In this document: positions 22,727-32,729 of the stretch, piece by piece | Layout of the letters: each line of letters begins with the position of its first letter | Position numbering within the stretch: position 1 is the first letter of the stretch | Origin: Streptomyces sp. NRRL WC-3742 | GTDB lineage: Bacteria > Actinomycetota > Actinomycetes > Streptomycetales > Streptomycetaceae | Assembly (NCBI RefSeq): GCF_000720635.1 | Contig: NZ_JOCF01000061.1 | Span: 44,031 to 108,030 of the forward strand | Direction of reading: 5' to 3' | DNA: 64,000 nucleotides | The notes under the pieces: model-generated | Databases searched by the model: none | The model's input: the letters and a program-made list of their open reading frames with translations, nothing else | Told to the model about the DNA's origin: nothing | Program-made: the position numbers and the translations under genes

Positions 22727-25700
22727 CCCCGGAGACCACGCCGGTTCCGGTTCAGCCCCGGCCGACCGCCGTCCCGGTGGTCGTGTCGGGCCGGGACGAG
22801 GCGGCGGTGCGGGAGCAGTCCGCCCGCTGGGCCGACTGGCTGGACGCCCACGACAACGTCCCGCTGGCCGACGTCGCCGTGACCGCCGCCCGGCACCGCA
22901 CCCGGTTCGAGCACCGCGCCGTCGCCGTCGCCGGTTCCACGGCGGACGCGGCCGCGCAGCTGCGGGCCATCGCGGCCGGTGGGCCGGTGGGTGTCGCCGG
23001 GACCCCTGGTGAGGTCGTGTTCGTGTACCCGGGGCAGGGGAGCCAGTGGCTCGGCATGGGTGCTGCGCTGCTGGAGCAGTCGCCCGTCTTCCGTGAGGCC
23101 GTCGTCGCCTGTGACGAGGCGTTGCGCCCGCTGACGGGCTGGTCGGTCCTCGAGGTCCTCGACGGCGGCGGCGGGGATCACCCGCCCGTCGACCGCGTGG
23201 ATGTGGTCCAGCCGGCGCTGTTCGCGATGGGCGTCGCGCTCTCGGCCCTGTGGCGTTCGTGGGGCGTCGAGCCCAGCGCGGTCGTGGGGCACAGCCAGGG
23301 CGAGGTGGTCGCGGCCGTCGTCTCGGGCGCGCTCTCGCTGGAGCAGGGCGCGAAGGTCGTCGCCCTGCGCTCCGCAGCCGTTCGGGCTGTGACGGGCTTC
23401 GGTGGGATGGCGCTGGTCGAGCGCCCGGTCGCCGAGGTCGAGGAGATCCTCGCGGCCTACGACGGCAGGCTCTCGGTCGCGGCGGTGAACACCCCGGGCT
23501 CGACGGTCGTCAGCGGTGAGAGCGAGGCCATCGACACGCTGGTCGCGGACCTCCAGCAGCAGGACGTGTTCTGCCGCCGGGTGAACGTGGACTACGCCTC
23601 GCACAGTGCGCAGATGGACCCGCTGCTGCCCGGACTGCTGGACGCCTTCGCCGACCTCACCCCGGGGCGCGCCTCGGTGCCGTTCTACTCGACGGTCCTC
23701 GGTCGCGTCCTGGACGGTCCGGAGCTGGACGGCGCGTACTGGTGCCGCAACCTGCGCGAGCCCGTCCGCTTCGACCGGGCGCTGGAGCAGCTCCTCGGCG
23801 ACGGCCGGAACGTGTTCGTCGAGGTCAGCGCCCACCCCGTGCTCGCCATGCCGCTCACCGACGGCAGTGCCGAGCACAACGGCGTCGTCGTCGGTTCCCT
23901 CGCCCGAGGCGAGGGTGGTACTGCTCAGCTCCTGCGCTCCCTCGGTCAGCTGCACGTCCAGGGTGTCGAGATCGACTGGCAGAAGGTCCTGGGGGGCGGC
24001 GAGTTCGTCGCTGACCTGCCCACCTACGCCTTCCAGCGCGAGTACTTCTGGACGGAGGTCGGTTCGGGCTCGGCGGATGCGGGTTCGATGGGCCTGGAGG
24101 CGTCCGCCCACCCGTGGCTCGGCGCCGGAACGGCTCTCGCGGACGGCGAAGGTCATTTGTTCACCGGCCGTCTGGCCCCCAACTCCCAGCCGTGGCTGCG
24201 TGATCACGCCGCCTTCGGCACGGTCCTCGTCCCCGGGACGGGCATCCTTGACCTGGTGCTGGCGGCCGGTCGTGAGGTCGGTGCGGGCCGGGTGGAGGAA
24301 CTCGCCCTGGTCGAGCCGCTGGTCCTCGAAGGCCCGGTTCGTCTCCAGGTTGTCGTCGGTGGTTCGGAGAACGGTCGCCGTCAGGTGTCCCTCTACAGCC
24401 GTCCCGAGGATGTCGAGGACTCCTGGACCCTGAGCGCCAGTGGCGAACTCACCGAGGAGCAGGCCGCACAGGACGGCTTTGAAGCGTTGCGCCACTGGCC
24501 GGTCTCCACCGCGGAATCGGTGAGCCTGGACGGTTTCTACGACGCCTTCGCAGCCCGTGGCCTGGCGTACGGTCCGGCCTTCCAGGGCCTGACCGAACTG
24601 TGGCGCGACGGCAGCACCGCGTACGGGCTGGTCCGCCTGCCCGAGGGCGTGAAGGCCGACGAGTTCGGCATCCACCCGGCGCTCCTGGACGCCGCCCTGC
24701 ACACCCTCGTGGCGGTTCGCGACGGCGGTGACCAGCGGGTGTTCCTGCCGTTCGAGTGGACGGGCGTCGAGCTGTTCGCCGCCGGGAGTACCGAGCTGCG
24801 CGTCCGCGTGGACCTCGATGCGAGCGGTACCAGCGCCCGTATCTGGGTGTCGGACCCGGCCGGTGGGCCGGTGGCGTTCGTCGACGGTCTGCAGATCCGC
24901 GAGGCGTCGGCCGAGCAGGTCCGGGCCGGTGCGTCCGTCGACCACCTCTACCGCCTGGACTACCAGGAGGTGCAGGCCCCGACGCCGACCACCGCGCCCA
25001 GCAGCATCGTCCTCGGTGGGACCGGCGAGCTGACCCGTCTGCTGAACGCCGACCACGCCCACACCATCGACGCCCTCGGCGAGGCGCGTCCGGAGCGGGC
25101 CATCGTGGACCTGTCCGGGGCCGTCGGCTCGGTGCAGGAGGTTCTGGCGGACGCGCTCACGCTGATTCAGCGGCTCACCGCCGAACCTTCCCTCGAGCCG
25201 GTCGAGTTGGTGTTCGTGACGCGTGGCGCAACCGGCGGCGACCCGGTGCAGGCCGCGCTGCTGGGCCTGCTGCGGACGGTCCGCGCGGAGTACGCCGACC
25301 GGCCGATCCGCCTGCTCGACCTCGATGGCAGCGCTTCTGTCGACGTGATCGAGCGCGCCCTTTCCGCCGCCTCCGAGCCGGAGTTGGCAATCATCGAGGG
25401 CCGTATCCGCGCCCCGCGCCTGGTGCGCGTCACCGCCGCCGACACCACCACGACGATCACCCTCAACCCGGAGCGGACCGCTCTGATCACGGGTGGCACC
25501 GGGGAGTTGGGCCGCGAGCTGGCAGAGCACCTGGTTCGCAACCACAACGTGCGCCACCTGGTCCTCACCTCCCGCCAGGGCGAGGCGGCCCCCGGCGCGG
25601 TCGAGATCCGCCAGGCACTCCAGGACGCGGGCGCCGAGAGCGTCCGCATCGCCGCCTGCGACGCCGCCGACCGCGAGCAGCTCGCCGCCGTCGTCAACGA

Positions 25701-28700
25701 CCTCGGCGAGACGCTCGGTTCGGTGTTCCACCTGGCCGCCGTCCTCGACGACGGCCTCCTGACCGGCCAGACCCCGGAGCGCTTCGCCCGCGTCCTCGCG
25801 CCGAAGGTGAACGGCGCTCTCCACCTGGACGAGCTGACGCGCGAACTGAACCTCGACGCCTTCGTCCTCTTCTCCTCCGCAGCCGGCGTCCTCGGCAGCG
25901 CCGGCCAGAGCGGCTACGCGGCGGCGAACGCCTTCGTCGACGCCCTGGCCGCTCAGCGCCGCTCCGCCGACCTCCCCGCCCTCAGCCTCTCCTGGGGCCT
26001 GTGGCAGCAAGCCGGCACCGGCCTGACCGCCCACCTCGGCGACGCCGAGCTGAGCCGCATGCGCCGCCAGGGCATCGCCGCCCTCACCCCCGCCCAGGGC
26101 CTGCGCGCCATCGACGCCGCACTCACCACCGACCTCGCCCACGTCGTCCCCGTCCGCCTCGAACTCGGCTCGGTTCGACGCGAGTTGGAGCGCGGCGGCG
26201 AGGTCCCGTCCCTGCTCCGCGCCCTGGTGCGCGCCCGCCTGCGCCGCGCCGGTGCGACGGCGGCGGCGCCTTCCGCCCTGCACGAGCGTCTCGCCGCCCT
26301 CTCCGCCACCGACCGCCAGTCCACCCTCCTCGATCTGGTCCGCCGCGAGGCCGCCGCCGTCCTCGGCGTCGGCGGAGGGCCCGAAGCCCTCGGCGCTCAC
26401 CAGGTCTTCAAGGAACTCGGCCTCGACTCCCTCATGGCCGTCGAACTGCGCCGCCGCCTCGCCGCCGAGACCGGCCTGACCCTCCCCTCCACCCTCGCCT
26501 TCGACTACCCGACCCCCACCGCCATCGCCGGCCTGATCCTCGACCGTCTCGACCTGGGCACCAAGGCCGACCGGGCCCCCGTCCGCGTCACCCCGGGCGC
26601 GCAGGCCGACGACCCCATCGCCGTTGTCTCCATGGCTTGCCGCCTGCCCGGCGGGATCGACACCCCGGAAGGCTTCTGGGACCTCATCCTCGCCGGTGGC
26701 GACGCCATCGGCGGCTTCCCCCAGCGCTGGCAGGGCCTGGACCTGTTCGACCCCGACCCGGACGCGGTCGGCAAGAGCTACGCCCGCGAGGGCGGATTCC
26801 TGGAGAACGTCGACCAGTTCGACGCCGCGTTCTTCGGCATCAGCCCGCGCGAGGCTCAGTCCATGGACCCTCAGCAGCGGCTCGTCCTGGAGGCCAGCTG
26901 GGAGGCCCTGGAGCGCGCGGGCGTCCGCCCGGGCAGCCTGGAGGGCACCCGCACCGGCGTCTACCTGGGAGCCATGAGCTCGGACTACGGCAGCCACGAG
27001 GGACGTCAACTCGAAGTCCTGGACGGCTACATGAGCACGGGCAACGCGAGCAGCGTCGTCTCCGGCCGCGTCTCGTACGCGCTCGGGCTCCAGGGCCCGG
27101 CGGTCACCGTGGACACGGCCTGCTCCTCCTCCCTCGTCGCGACCCACCTCGCCGTGTCGGCGCTCCGCCAGGGCGAGTGCGACCTCGCCCTCGTCGGTGG
27201 CGTCACCGTCATGAACACCCCGGCGCTGTTCGTCGAGTTCAGCCGCCTCAAGGGCATGGCCTCGGACGGGCGTTGCAAGAGCTTCGGCGCCGACGCGGAC
27301 GGCGCGGGGTGGGCCGAGGGCTGTGGCGTGCTCGTCCTGAAGCGGCTGTCCGCCGCCGAGCGGGACGGAGATCGCGTCCTCGCCGTCATTCGTGGCAGTG
27401 CCATCAACCAGGACGGCCGCAGCCAGGGCCTCACCGCCCCCAACGGCCCCTCCCAGCAGCGCGTCATCCAGGACGCCCTGGCCGCCGCCCGCCTCACCCC
27501 GGCGGACATCGACGCGGTCGAGGCCCACGGCACCGGCACCTCCCTCGGTGACCCGATCGAAGCGGGCGCGCTGGCCGAGGTCTTCGGCCCGAACCGCCCC
27601 ACCGACCGGCCCCTCCTCCTGGGCTCCTCCAAGTCCAACATCGGGCACGCCCAGGCCGCCGCCGGTGTCATCGGCGTGATCAAGATGGTCCTCGCCCTCG
27701 AACACGGCACCCTCCCGCGCACGCTCCACGCCGACGAGCCCAGCCCGCACATCGAGTGGGACGGCAGCCACCTGATCCTCGAGGAGGCCCCGACCGCCAC
27801 CCGCCCGACCGAGCCGACCGAGTCGACCGAACCGACGACCCCTCTCCCCGTCCTCCTCTCCGGCCGCGACGAGACCGCCCTGCGCGAGCAGGCTGCCCGC
27901 TGGGCCGACTGGCTCGACGCGAACCCGGCCACCCCGCTAGCCGCCGTGGCCGCTACCGCCGCCCATCACCGCACCCACTTCGACCACCGCGCCGCCGTCC
28001 TCGCCGCCACCACGGCCGACACGGTGGTGGCCCTGCGCAGCCTGGCCGAAGGCCGTCCGGCCGCCGGTACGGTCGCGAACGCCCCGAGCGGGCAGGGCCT
28101 TGCGGTGCTGTTCACCGGGCAGGGGAGCCAGCGCCTGGGGATGGGGCGTGGGTTGTACGAGTCCTCGCCCGCGTTCCGCGTGGCGTTCGACGAGGTTCTG
28201 ACCGCCCTGGACCGCTACACCGCCCGCCCCCTCCAGGAGGTGATCTTCGGGGAGGACGCGGCGGTGCTGGACCGGACGGAGTTCACTCAGCCGGCGCTGT
28301 TCGCCGTCGAGGTGGCGTTGTTCCGTCTGTGGGAGTCCTGGGGTGTTGTTCCGGCTGCTGTGGCCGGGCACTCGGTGGGTGAGCTCGCTGCCGCCCATGT
28401 CGCGGGGGTCCTGTCCCTGGACGACGCTGCGCGTCTGGTCGTGGCGCGCGGGCGGCTGATGCAGTCCTGCGAGAGCGGCGGCGCGATGGCGTCGATCGAG
28501 GCGAGCGAGGAGGAGGTCCTCGCCGCTCTCGAGGGCCGTGTCGCGGTCGCGGGTGTCAACTCCCCGACGCAGACCGTGGTCAGTGGTGACGCGGATGCGG
28601 TCGAGTTCCTGGAGTGCGGCCCCTCCGGAGTCCTCTCCGCCATGGGCGCCGCCTGCCTGGACGACGCGGTCTTCGCCGCCTCCCTGCGCGCCACCGAGGA

Positions 28701-28728
28701 CGAGCCGACCGCCCTGCTCACCGCCGCC
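22726..28728 (+). CDS. PKS gene C, middle piece: AT-DH-KR-ACP, KS-AT
   Basis: Resumes in the KS-AT linker of module 1. AT (about 23010-23960, GHSQG Ser at 23293, YASH: methylmalonyl type), DH (His at 24205), KR (about 25475-26130, intact [11 protein letters not shown]) and ACP (GLDSLM near 26420) complete module 1. Module 2 has a KS (about 26605-27766, Cys at 27121), then an in-frame jump from HIEWDGS to HLILEEAP that omits about 32 residues of the KS end. The AT (from about 28100, GHSVG Ser at 28372, malonyl type) jumps in frame at about 28608 from GDADAVE to FLECGPSG, losing about 75 residues. At 28728 the homology moves to the next frame. This KR is the only intact copy among those of genes B and C module 1, and it shows what the gene B KRs lack. 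Confidence 0.85.
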
Positions 28729-28729
28729 G

Positions 28730-31700
28730 CGCCGCCCGTACTGGCTCGACGCCCCGAAGGCGGGCCGGGACGCCCGTTCCTCGGGGCTGGTCGCGGCCGC
28801 GCACCCGTGGCTGGCGGCGGTGACGGCGCTGGCGGGCGGCGAGGGGTACCTGCTCAGTGGGCGGGTGTCGCTCGCCGACCAGCCGTGGCTGGGGGACCAC
28901 GCCGTCTTCGGCGCGGTGCTCGTGCCGGGTGCCGGTCTGCTGGACCTGGCGCTGTCCGCCGCCCACCAGGTGGGGGCGCGCCGGGTGGCCGAGCTGACGC
29001 TCGCCCAGCCGATGGTGCTGCCGTCGGCCGAGGGGCTGCGGCTCCAGGTGAAGGTCGGCCCGGCGGGGGAGGACGGCGGCCGTACGGTCGAGATCCACAG
29101 CCAGCCGGAGTCGGCGGCCGCCGACGCGCCGTGGACCCTGCACGCCGAGGGCCGCCTGGTCGAGGACGCCGCCGAGCCCATCACCGAGGACCGGCCCACC
29201 TGGCCCGCCCCCGGCACCGAGCCCGTCCCGCTGGACGCCCTCTACAGCGGCCTGGCGGGGCAGGGCCTCGGCTACGGCCCGGCGTTCCGCGGCCTCACCG
29301 AGCTGCACCGCAGCCCGGGCGGGCGCGTGGCGTACGGCCGGGTGGTGCTGCCCGAGGGGTTGAGCGTGGACGGGCACGCCGTCCACCCGGCGCTGCTGGA
29401 CGCGGCCCTGCACACCCTCGCGGGAGTGGAGGCAGACGGCGCGGACACCGGCAGCGCGGACGCCGAGGAGGGCACCGTCCTGCTGCCCTTCGCCTGGTCG
29501 GACGTCACCCTCCACGCGACGGACAGCACCGAGCTGCTCGTGCGCGTCGAGCTGACCGAGGGCCTGGCCGCCCGCGTCGAGGTGACGGACGCGGCGGGCG
29601 AGCCGGTGCTCGTCGCGGGCACGCTGGAGGTCCAGCGGGCCCGGGCGGAGCAGCTGCGCGGCGGCGCCGCGTCGGCCGGTGCGGAGCACCTGTACCGGGT
29701 CGAGTTCCAGCCGCTTCCGCAGCGGGACGCCGAGCGTGCGGCCCCCGACACCGTCGTGATCGGCGCCGCCCTCGCCTCCTCGCTCGGCCTGCCCGCCGTG
29801 CCCGGCCTGGAGGCCGTGCTCACCCGCCCGGCTGTCCCCGCCCGCCTGCTCGTCGACGCCACGCGGGAGTCGGTGGTCACCGCCCTGGAGCAGGTCAAGC
29901 TCCTGGTCGGCGACGTCCGCTTCGCCGCCACCGAGGTCGTCTGGCTGACCCGGGGCGCCGTCCCGGCCCGGCCCGAGGACGAGGTGGCCCGGCCGGAGCA
30001 GGCCGCGCTGTGGGGCCTGCTGCGGTCCGTCCGGGCCGAGCACCCGGAGCGGCGCCTGCGCCTGCTCGACCTCGACCCCGACGGCGACAACGGGCCGGGC
30101 GAGGCCGCCCTCACCGACGCCCTCGCCCAGGCCCTCGCCGTCGAGGACGAGCCCGAGCTGGCCGTACGCGGCACCGCCGTCCTGACCCCGCGCCTGCGCC
30201 CGGTCCGTACGGCGCCGGCCGCGCAGAGCGCCGACTCGGTCCTCCTCCCGCCGCCCGGCGTGGACGCCTGGCACCTGGACATCCGGGAGAAGGGCCGCCT
30301 GGACACCTTCGCCCTCGTCCCGGTCGGGGACGACGGCCCGCTCGGCGAGCACGAGATCCGCCTGCGGGTGCACGCCTCCGGCCTGAACTTCCGGGACGTC
30401 CTCAACGCGCTCGACATGGTCCACGCCCCCCAGCTGGGCCTGGAGTGCGCGGGCGTGGTCCTGGAGACCGGGCCGGGCGTCGCCCACCTGAACCCCGGCG
30501 ACCGGGTGATGGGCCTGACCGTCGGCACCTTCGGCACCGAGGCCCGGGCCGACGGCCGGATGATGGTGCGGATCCCGGACGGGATCGGCTTCGCCGAGGC
30601 CGCGACCGTCCCGCTGGCCTTCCTGACCGCCTACCACGGGCTCCTCGAGCTCGGCGGTCTCACCGCCGGCGAGCGGGTGCTGGTGCACGCGGCGGCCGGC
30701 GGCGTCGGCATGGCGGCCGTCCAGCTGGCCCGGCACTTCGGCGCCGAGGTCTGGGGCACGGCCAGCGCGGGCAAGTGGCCGACGCTGCGCCGGCTCGGCC
30801 TGCCGCAGGAGCGGATCGCCTCCTCCCGCGACACCGGGTTCGAAACCGCCTTCCACCAGGACGGCAGCGGCTTCGACCTCGTCCTGAACTCCCTCACCGG
30901 CGAGTTCGTCGACGCCTCGCTCAGGCTCCTCGAGCCGCGCGCGGGCCGCTTCCTGGAGATGGGCAAGACGGACATCCGGCAGGCGGAGCAGGTCGCCGCC
31001 GCGCACCCGGGCGTCCTCTACCGGGCGTTCGACCTGATGGACGCCGGCCCGGAGCGCATCCTCCAGATGCTCACCGAGGTCGCCGACCTGCTCGCCCGCC
31101 GGGTCATCGCCCCGCTGCCGTACGCGTCGTACGACGTGCGCCGCGCGGCGGACGCCTTCCGCTTCATGGCGCAGGGCCGGCACATCGGCAAGCTGGTGCT
31201 GACCTCGCCGCGCCCCCTCGCCCCGACCGGCACCGTCCTGGTGACCGGCGGCACCGGCGAGCTGGGCCGGCTGGTCGCCCGACGCCTGGTGACCGGGCAC
31301 GGCGTCCGCCACCTCCTGCTGACCTCGCGGCGCGGTCCGGCCGCCGAGGGGACGCGGGAGCTGGTGGACGAGCTGCGCGCGGCAGGCGCCGAGTCCGTCC
31401 GGGTGCTGGCCTGCGATGTCGCGGACCGCGCCCAGGTCGCGGCGGCCCTGGCGGCCGTCGACCCCGGCCACCCGCTGACCGGGGTGGTCCACCTGGCCGC
31501 CGTCATCGACGACGGCGTGGTGGTGAACCAGACGGCCGAGCGGTTCGGCCGCGTCCTCGCCCCGAAGGTCGACGGCGCCCGCCACCTGCACGAGCTGACC
31601 GGCGGCCTGGACCTCGCCGCGTTCGTGCTGTTCTCCTCCGTCGCCGGCACGCTCGGCTCCCCGGGGCAGAGCAACTACGCGGCGGCCAACGCCTACCTGG

Positions 31701-32584
31701 ACGCCCTGGCCGCCCACCGCACCCGCCGTGGCCTGCCGGGCACCAGCCTGGCCTGGGGCCTGTGGGAGCAGGGCGGCACGGGCCTGACCGCCCACCTCGG
31801 CGACGCCGAACTGGGCCGGATGCGCCGCCAGGGCGCCCAGGCGCTCAGCGTCGAGCAGGGGCTCGCCCTGTTCGACGCGGCGCTCGGACGGCCGGAGCCG
31901 CATCTCGTCCCGCTGCGCCTCGACCTGGACCGGCTGCAGCGCGGCGCCGGCATGGAGGGACCCGAACTCCCGCCGCTGCTGCGGGCGTTGCTTCGCACCC
32001 CGCTGCGCCGGGCCGGCCGCTCCGAGGCGGCCGCGGCGGACGGGCTGCGCGAGCGGCTGGCGGGCCTCGACGGCCCGGAGCGGATCGCGGCGCTCACCCT
32101 GCTCGTCCAGCAGGAGGTGGCGGCGGTCCTCGGCCTGTCCGGCATCGAGACCGTCCGGGCCGAGCAGCCGCTGCGCGACCACGGCTGGGACTCGCTGATG
32201 GCCGTCGAGCTGCGCAACCGGCTCTCGGCCCACGCGCAGGTGCCGCTGCCCAGCACCCTGGCCTTCGACTACCCGACGCCGCAGGCCATCGCGGACTTCC
32301 TCAACGTCCGGCTGGACTTCGGCGCCGCCCGCCCCGAGGAGCCTCAGCCCCAGCAGTACGGCGCCCCGCCGCAGGAGCCGGAGCAGGCCGCCCGCTGGGC
32401 GCTGTCGCGGATCCCGGCGGACGAACTGAGCCGCAGCGGACTGCTCGCCCAGCTGCTCGAACTCGCCGGCGTTCCGCAGACCGCCCCGGCGGGAGGGCAG
32501 CCGGACGCGCTGCGGCTGGCGGAGGAACTGACCATCGACGAGATGGACCAGGCCCTGGACGCCGTCCTCGGGCGCGCGCTCTGA
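28730..32584 (+). CDS. PKS gene C, 3' piece: DH-ER-KR-ACP and docking tail
   Basis: Begins at RRPYWLDAPK, the usual end of the post-AT linker. DH (about 28790-29640, HxxxGxxxxP His at 28898, later DAALH), ER (about 30230-31150, LNFRDVLNAL and the AAAGGVGMAAVQLA cofactor loop), KR (about 31230-31880, [11 protein letters not shown] so B-type) and ACP (GWDSLM near 32190) make a fully reducing module. With its malonyl-type AT this would add a saturated, unbranched two-carbon unit. The C-terminal segment from about 32370 ends TIDEMDQALDAVLG and looks like a docking tail. There is no TE domain, so another PKS or a separate release enzyme should act next. This half is less similar to the other modules and uses more uniformly G/C-ending codons. 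Confidence 0.9.
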   Translation, partial: RRPYWLDAPKAGRDARSSGLVAAAHPWLAAVTALAGGEGYLLSGRVSLADQPWLGDHAVFGAVLVPGAGLLDLALSAAHQVGARRVAELTLAQPMVLPSAEGLRLQVKVGPAGEDGGRTVEIHSQPESAAADAPWTLHAEGRLVEDAAEPITEDRPTWPAPGTEPVPLDALYSGLAGQGLGYGPAFRGLTELHRSPGGRVAYGRVVLPEGLSVDGHAVHPALLDAALHTLAGVEADGADTGSADAEEGTVLLPFAWSDVTLHATDSTELLVRVELTEGLAARVEVTDAAGEPVLVAGTLEVQRARAEQLRGGAASAGAEHLYRVEFQPLPQRDAERAAPDTVVIGAALASSLGLPAVPGLEAVLTRPAVPARLLVDATRESVVTALEQVKLLVGDVRFAATEVVWLTRGAVPARPEDEVARPEQAALWGLLRSVRAEHPERRLRLLDLDPDGDNGPGEAALTDALAQALAVEDEPELAVRGTAVLTPRLRPVRTAPAAQSADSVLLPPPGVDAWHLDIREKGRLDTFALVPVGDDGPLGEHEIRLRVHASGLNFRDVLNALDMVHAPQLGLECAGVVLETGPGVAHLNPGDRVMGLTVGTFGTEARADGRMMVRIPDGIGFAEAATVPLAFLTAYHGLLELGGLTAGERVLVHAAAGGVGMAAVQLARHFGAEVWGTASAGKWPTLRRLGLPQERIASSRDTGFETAFHQDGSGFDLVLNSLTGEFVDASLRLLEPRAGRFLEMGKTDIRQAEQVAAAHPGVLYRAFDLMDAGPERILQMLTEVADLLARRVIAPLPYASYDVRRAADAFRFMAQGRHIGKLVLTSPRPLAPTGTVLVTGGTGELGRLVARRLVTGHGVRHLLLTSRRGPAAEGTRELVDELRAAGAESVRVLACDVADRAQVAAALAAVDPGHPLTGVVHLAAVIDDGVVVNQTAERFGRVLAPKVDGARHLHELTGGLDLAAFVLFSSVAGTLGSPGQSNYAAANAYLDALAAHRTRRGLPGTSLAWGLWEQGGTGLTAHLGDAELGRMRRQGAQALSVEQGLALFDAALGRPEPHLVPLRLDLDRLQRGAGMEGPELPPLLRALLRTPLRRAGRSEAAAADGLRERLAGLDGPERIAALTLLVQQEVAAVLGLSGIETVRAEQPLRDHGWDSLMAVELRNRLSAHAQVPLPSTLAFDYPTPQAIADFLNVRLDFGAARPEEPQPQQYGAPPQEPEQAARWALSRIPADELSRSGLLAQLLELAGVPQTAPAGGQPDALRLAEELTIDEMDQALDAVLGRAL

Positions 32585-32622
32585 CCTGCGACCTCTGACC
32601 TGCGACCTCTGACCTGCGACCT
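32581..32622 (+). repeat. 14-bp tandem repeat, three copies
   Basis: The unit CTGACCTGCGACCT occurs three times head to tail, starting at the stop codon region of PKS gene C. A decayed fourth copy follows to about 32640. It is non-coding and lies just before a strong hairpin. Confidence 0.9.
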
Positions 32623-32656
32623 CTGACGTGTGACCCCTGACAACCACCCCCGACCC

Positions 32657-32700
32657 GCGGCGGCCGGGCGCTCCCCGAGGAGGGAGCGCCCGGCCGCCGC
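32657..32700 (+). terminator. Strong hairpin between PKS gene C and the exporter
   Basis: A perfect 18-bp GC-rich stem (arms 32657-32674 and 32683-32700) with an 8-base loop. Its position after the PKS stop and before the exporter's ribosome binding site suggests it ends or attenuates the PKS transcript. No T-run follows, which is usual in Streptomyces. Confidence 0.75.
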
Positions 32701-32729
32701 CGTACCGACCGACCCGGGAGGTCCCCACC

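Noticed and set aside
21961..27771. A 1936-codon minus-strand frame opposite PKS gene C
   Set aside because: Same reason: an antisense shadow whose apparent repeats come from PKS modules.
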